7,203 bases of DNA from Chitinophagaceae bacterium (GTDB lineage Bacteria; Bacteroidota; Bacteroidia; Chitinophagales; Chitinophagaceae): positions 1-7,203 of the forward strand of contig JAJAZO010000341.1 in assembly GCA_026785745.1 (NCBI GenBank), given 5' to 3'. A program made the position numbers and the translations under genes. The notes beneath the pieces are model-generated. The model ran no database searches and was not told where the DNA came from. It saw nothing but the letters and a program-made list of their open reading frames with translations. Below are positions 4,838-7,203 of this stretch, one piece after another. Within the stretch, counting starts at the first letter, position 1, and each line of letters begins with the position of its first letter.

Positions 4838-5917
4838 ATGTCAATTCACTTTCACCCTCTCAAAGTAAAGGAAGTAAAAAAAGAAACTGATGATTGTGTT
4901 TCGGTAACTTTTGAAATTCCGGACAACTTACAGAATGATTTTATTTTTAAGCAGGGGCAAAGCCTGTCTATGCGGACGAATATCAATAAAGAAGAAGTCC
5001 GCAGAACCTATTCCATTTGCAGCTCTCCTTTAGATAATGAATGGAAAGTTGCCATCAAAAAAGTAGAAGGCGGTTTATTCTCTTCTTTTGCCAACAGGGA
5101 TTTAAAAAAAGGCGATGTGCTGGAAGTAATGCAGCCAGTTGGTAAATTTTATGTGGAACTAAACCCGGCAAACAGGAAAAATTATCTTGGCTTAGCAGCC
5201 GGTAGTGGCATCACCCCTCTTCTCTCTATTATTAAAACTACATTGCGGACAGAACCCGATAGCAGTTTTACATTAGTGTATGGAAACAAAAGCCGCAGCT
5301 CTATTATTTTTTTTGAAGAACTGGAAGGGCTAAAGAACAAATACCTGCAACGGTTTAATTTCATCAATATACTAAGCCGGGAAAGAACGGATGCTGCTAT
5401 TAATTTCGGCAGAATAAATGCTGAGAAGTTGAATGAGTTAGAAAAATTGATTGATTACTCTTCATTCGATGATACTTTTATCTGCGGGCCGGAGGAAATG
5501 ATTTTCCTGGTAAAGGATTTTTTAGAAGCGAAAAGCATTGACAAAAAGAAGATACATTTTGAATTATTTACTACACCGGGACAAAAGAAGTCGGGAGTCG
5601 TTAGTCAGAAGTCGGGAGTAGAAAGCGGACTAAAGAGTAAGATTACTGTTAAATTGGATGGCCGTTCCTTTGATTTTGATTTATCGCTGACCAGTGATAC
5701 AACAATACTGGATGCCGCTTTGAAACAGGGAGCTGATTTACCGTTTGCCTGCAAAGGTGGAGTGTGCTGCACCTGCAAAGCCCGGTTATTGGAAGGTGAA
5801 GTAAGTATGGATGTACATTGGGGATTAGAAGATGAAGAAGTGGAGCAAGGATATATTCTTACTTGTCAGTCACATCCTAAAACGGAAAAAGTGGTGGTGG
5901 ATTTTGATGTAAAGTGA
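4838..5917 (+). CDS. paaE: Phenylacetyl-CoA epoxygenase reductase subunit PaaE
   Basis: A 359-residue cytoplasmic flavo-iron-sulfur reductase that passes electrons from NADPH to the PaaABC(D) diiron epoxygenase in aerobic phenylacetate breakdown. An FAD-binding barrel covers roughly residues 1-110, with the flavin motif RTYSICSS (56-63). An NAD(P)-binding domain covers roughly 111-245, with LAAGSGITPLLSI (119-131) and ICGPEEMIF (215-223). A plant-type 2Fe-2S domain covers 269-359, with Cys305, Cys310, Cys313 and Cys343; CKGGVCCTCKARLLEGEVSM is close to PaaE sequences as I know them. All cofactor residues are intact and length is typical. The TetR gene ends four bases upstream, so the two form an operon. 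The catalytic subunit genes paaABCD do not follow; the next gene is an unrelated secreted protein. The interdomain linker (about 249-268) is built from a repeated 13-base DNA unit. A related class IA/ferredoxin-fused reductase with another partner is possible but less likely. Confidence 0.88.
   Translation: MSIHFHPLKVKEVKKETDDCVSVTFEIPDNLQNDFIFKQGQSLSMRTNINKEEVRRTYSICSSPLDNEWKVAIKKVEGGLFSSFANRDLKKGDVLEVMQPVGKFYVELNPANRKNYLGLAAGSGITPLLSIIKTTLRTEPDSSFTLVYGNKSRSSIIFFEELEGLKNKYLQRFNFINILSRERTDAAINFGRINAEKLNELEKLIDYSSFDDTFICGPEEMIFLVKDFLEAKSIDKKKIHFELFTTPGQKKSGVVSQKSGVESGLKSKITVKLDGRSFDFDLSLTSDTTILDAALKQGADLPFACKGGVCCTCKARLLEGEVSMDVHWGLEDEEVEQGYILTCQSHPKTEKVVVDFDVK
5586..5619 (+). repeat. Direct repeat AGAAGTCGGGAGT inside paaE
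   Basis: AGAAGTCGGGAGT occurs at 5586-5598 and again at 5607-5619, a 21-base period that keeps frame and gives KKSGV and QKSGV in the linker between the NAD(P) and 2Fe-2S domains. The core 10-mer AGTCGGGAGT is identical to the intergenic unit at 3518-3527. Confidence 0.75.
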
Positions 5918-5953
5918 TGTAACTTGCTATTACATACCTTAAAATAAATTACT

Positions 5954-6532
5954 ATGAACCGGATTCTTCTTTTTCTATTTATTGGTCAATCTTTTTTTGC
6001 AACTGCACAAACAGAAGCAACTATACGATCTCATTTCACGGAGGTTAACAAACAAATTGCTGAATCAATAGAAAATGGATTTGAAGGGCCATTGTACAAC
6101 AATCAGTGGATTGCCAATAAAAACGGAAGAAGCTGGCCTGCCGTTGGCAATTACACAGAAACAACTGATTTCTGGTATAATGACCCGCCTTACCATATCA
6201 GTGCCGCAGAACGTAATCCGAAAACAGTTTTACTGAAAGTAAATATTACAAGAAAAGCATCCCACCTGATGAGTAATGAAGAATATTTATACAAAGATGG
6301 CAAGCTGCTTTTCTATTATTGTAATGAAAGGGAAGAGGGCAACGAATGGGAAACAAGGATGTACTTCAATTCAAAAGGCATTATGTTTAAGAACAGCGTA
6401 AAAGCAAATGGCAAAGAGTTAACAGCAAAAGATTTTACCACCGAAGACTATAAGGATTTTAAACCCAATGCGGTCAAAACCATGGCGGCAGGGAAAAAGT
6501 ACCAGGATCTTTTTGTAAAATCAATGCAGTAA
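5954..6532 (+). CDS. Secreted protein of unknown function
   Basis: A 192-residue protein with a clear signal peptide (MNRILLFLFIGQSFFATAQ), cleaved near residue 19. The mature part is polar and rich in Tyr, Trp and Asn, with PLYNNQWIANKNGRSWPAVG and FWYNDPPYHI near the middle. Several probable beta strands follow (TVLLKVNITRKASHLM, EEYLYKDGKLLFYYCN, WETRMYFNSKGIMFKNS), and the Lys-rich end (TMAAGKKYQDLFVKSM) looks helical. The 'YKDGKLLFYY' strand pattern resembles MORN-like or toxin-neutralising repeat hairpins, but a single hairpin is not enough to assign a family. I do not recognise it. It follows paaE by 36 bases, so read-through from the TetR-paaE operon is possible, though no functional link is apparent. 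The ATG directly precedes the signal peptide and is confidently the start. Confidence 0.75.
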   Translation: MNRILLFLFIGQSFFATAQTEATIRSHFTEVNKQIAESIENGFEGPLYNNQWIANKNGRSWPAVGNYTETTDFWYNDPPYHISAAERNPKTVLLKVNITRKASHLMSNEEYLYKDGKLLFYYCNEREEGNEWETRMYFNSKGIMFKNSVKANGKELTAKDFTTEDYKDFKPNAVKTMAAGKKYQDLFVKSMQ

Positions 6533-6621
6533 TAAATACCGTCTATAGGGTAGTACAATTGATTCCCTGTTGCTTTTTCTTTACCCTGTGAACTTCTTAC
6601 ACTACTACTGACCTATCGCTT

Positions 6622-7203
6622 ATGCAACAGAAACGCATCAAACTGCAACTTCCTTTCCTATTATTTCTTTCCTTCCTGGTGCTGGCTCAAACCCTGCCTG
6701 CACAGGTGCCAGTCCTCATACCCATTCAAAAAGAAGATAAATGGGGCTTTGCCGGACCCGGCAAAAAGATCATTATCCCTTGCCAGTATGAGAGAGTCTC
6801 TCCCTTTGAGAGTGGGTTGGCAAGAGTTAAAAAAGGCGACAAGTATGGCTTTATAAATACAAAAGGGAAAGAAATTGTGCCCTGCCAATATGAGTCTGTT
6901 TCAGGATTTGAAGAAGGTTTTTCCATAGCAGAAAAAAATGACAAGTACGGTTATATCGATTCAACAGGAAATGTTATCACCGCTTTTGAATATGAAGATG
7001 CCAGGTCATTTAATGGGGGAATGGCTGCTATCAGTAAAAACGGAAAATGGGGATACATTAATAATACAGGTAAAGGGATCTATACACCTGACTATGATGA
7101 GGCAACAGCTTTCTTAAACGGTTTTGCCTGGGTAAGCAAAAATAATAAATGGGCACTGCTCAATACAACCGGGAAAGAAATCACCCCTTTTCTATTCGAC
7201 GAC
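6622..7203 (+). CDS. Secreted WG-repeat protein, 5' part; runs off the right edge
   Basis: The ATG at 6622 opens a frame still open after 194 codons at the window end. Residues 1-28 form a signal peptide (LLFLSFLVLAQTLPAQ), so the protein is exported. The rest is made of WG repeats with an exact 34-residue period: DKWGF (W41), DKYGF (Y75), DKYGY (Y109), GKWGY (W143) and NKWAL (W177), the last with Ala in place of Gly. Each unit has the shape 'KWGyin..GkeivpcqYe.a..F..G.a.v.k.' typical of the WG/KWG leptospira repeat, thought to form a beta-propeller or solenoid-like surface for binding. Two units share PCQYE. The C-terminus, and any catalytic or anchoring domain, lies outside the window. It has no enzyme motif here, and its partner is unknown. 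Confidence 0.88.
   Translation, partial: MQQKRIKLQLPFLLFLSFLVLAQTLPAQVPVLIPIQKEDKWGFAGPGKKIIIPCQYERVSPFESGLARVKKGDKYGFINTKGKEIVPCQYESVSGFEEGFSIAEKNDKYGYIDSTGNVITAFEYEDARSFNGGMAAISKNGKWGYINNTGKGIYTPDYDEATAFLNGFAWVSKNNKWALLNTTGKEITPFLFDD

Noticed and set aside
5917..5935. Inverted repeat ATGTAA...TTACAT with a 7-base loop after paaE
   Set aside because: Only six AT-rich pairs and no U-tract; too weak to call a terminator, and such short palindromes arise by chance. It could be an operator but nothing supports that.
6547..6587. AGGGTA / TACCCT inverted repeat before the WG-repeat gene
   Set aside because: Six pairs across a 29-base loop; not distinguishable from chance.
6661..6944. Two overlapping minus-strand frames at the right end
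   Set aside because: Shadows of the WG repeats; their apparent repetition reflects the repeat on the other strand.

Overview
The window looks like chromosome from a Bacteroidota bacterium, probably family Chitinophagaceae. The evidence is moderate-to-low GC, almost no Shine-Dalgarno sequences, several exact matches to the Bacteroidota -7 promoter element TAnnTTTG, secreted proteins whose signal peptides end in '..AQ', a lamin-tail-domain surface protein, and WG repeats. This placement is an inference from sequence character, not from a database search.

Left part (1-765). The left edge carries the 5' end of asd (aspartate-semialdehyde dehydrogenase) on the minus strand, with an apparent one-base frameshift near codon 15. 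Its roughly 280-nt leader looks like a ribosome-mediated transcription attenuator. In transcription order it has a consensus promoter, a 14-codon Thr/Lys-rich leader peptide, a sequence directly after the leader stop that can pair with the terminator's 5' arm, and a strong hairpin followed by seven U. Between this terminator and asd lies a small palindromic element with tandem GCCTTCGCTA units. An 80-bp nested inverted repeat separates the asd promoter from the next gene, which is divergent.

Centre (765-3650). A secreted protein with two lamin-tail domains and a FlgD/CHU_C-like C-terminus converges on a PfkB-family sugar kinase. One 16-bp stem between them can terminate both transcripts. Upstream of the kinase is a cluster of AGTCGGGAGT-like repeats in both orientations.

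Right part (3650-7203). All genes are on the plus strand: a small secreted protein, a TetR-family regulator four bases ahead of paaE (oxidoreductase subunit of the phenylacetyl-CoA epoxygenase), an unrecognised secreted protein, and the start of a secreted WG-repeat protein cut by the window edge. TetR and PaaE form a likely two-gene operon without the catalytic paaABCD genes. The AGTCGGGAGT repeat also occurs twice, in frame, inside paaE at the linker between its reductase and ferredoxin domains.

The most interesting items are the putative Thr/Lys attenuator of asd and the repeat family found both between genes and inside paaE. No mobile-element gene, CRISPR array, rRNA or tRNA was seen.
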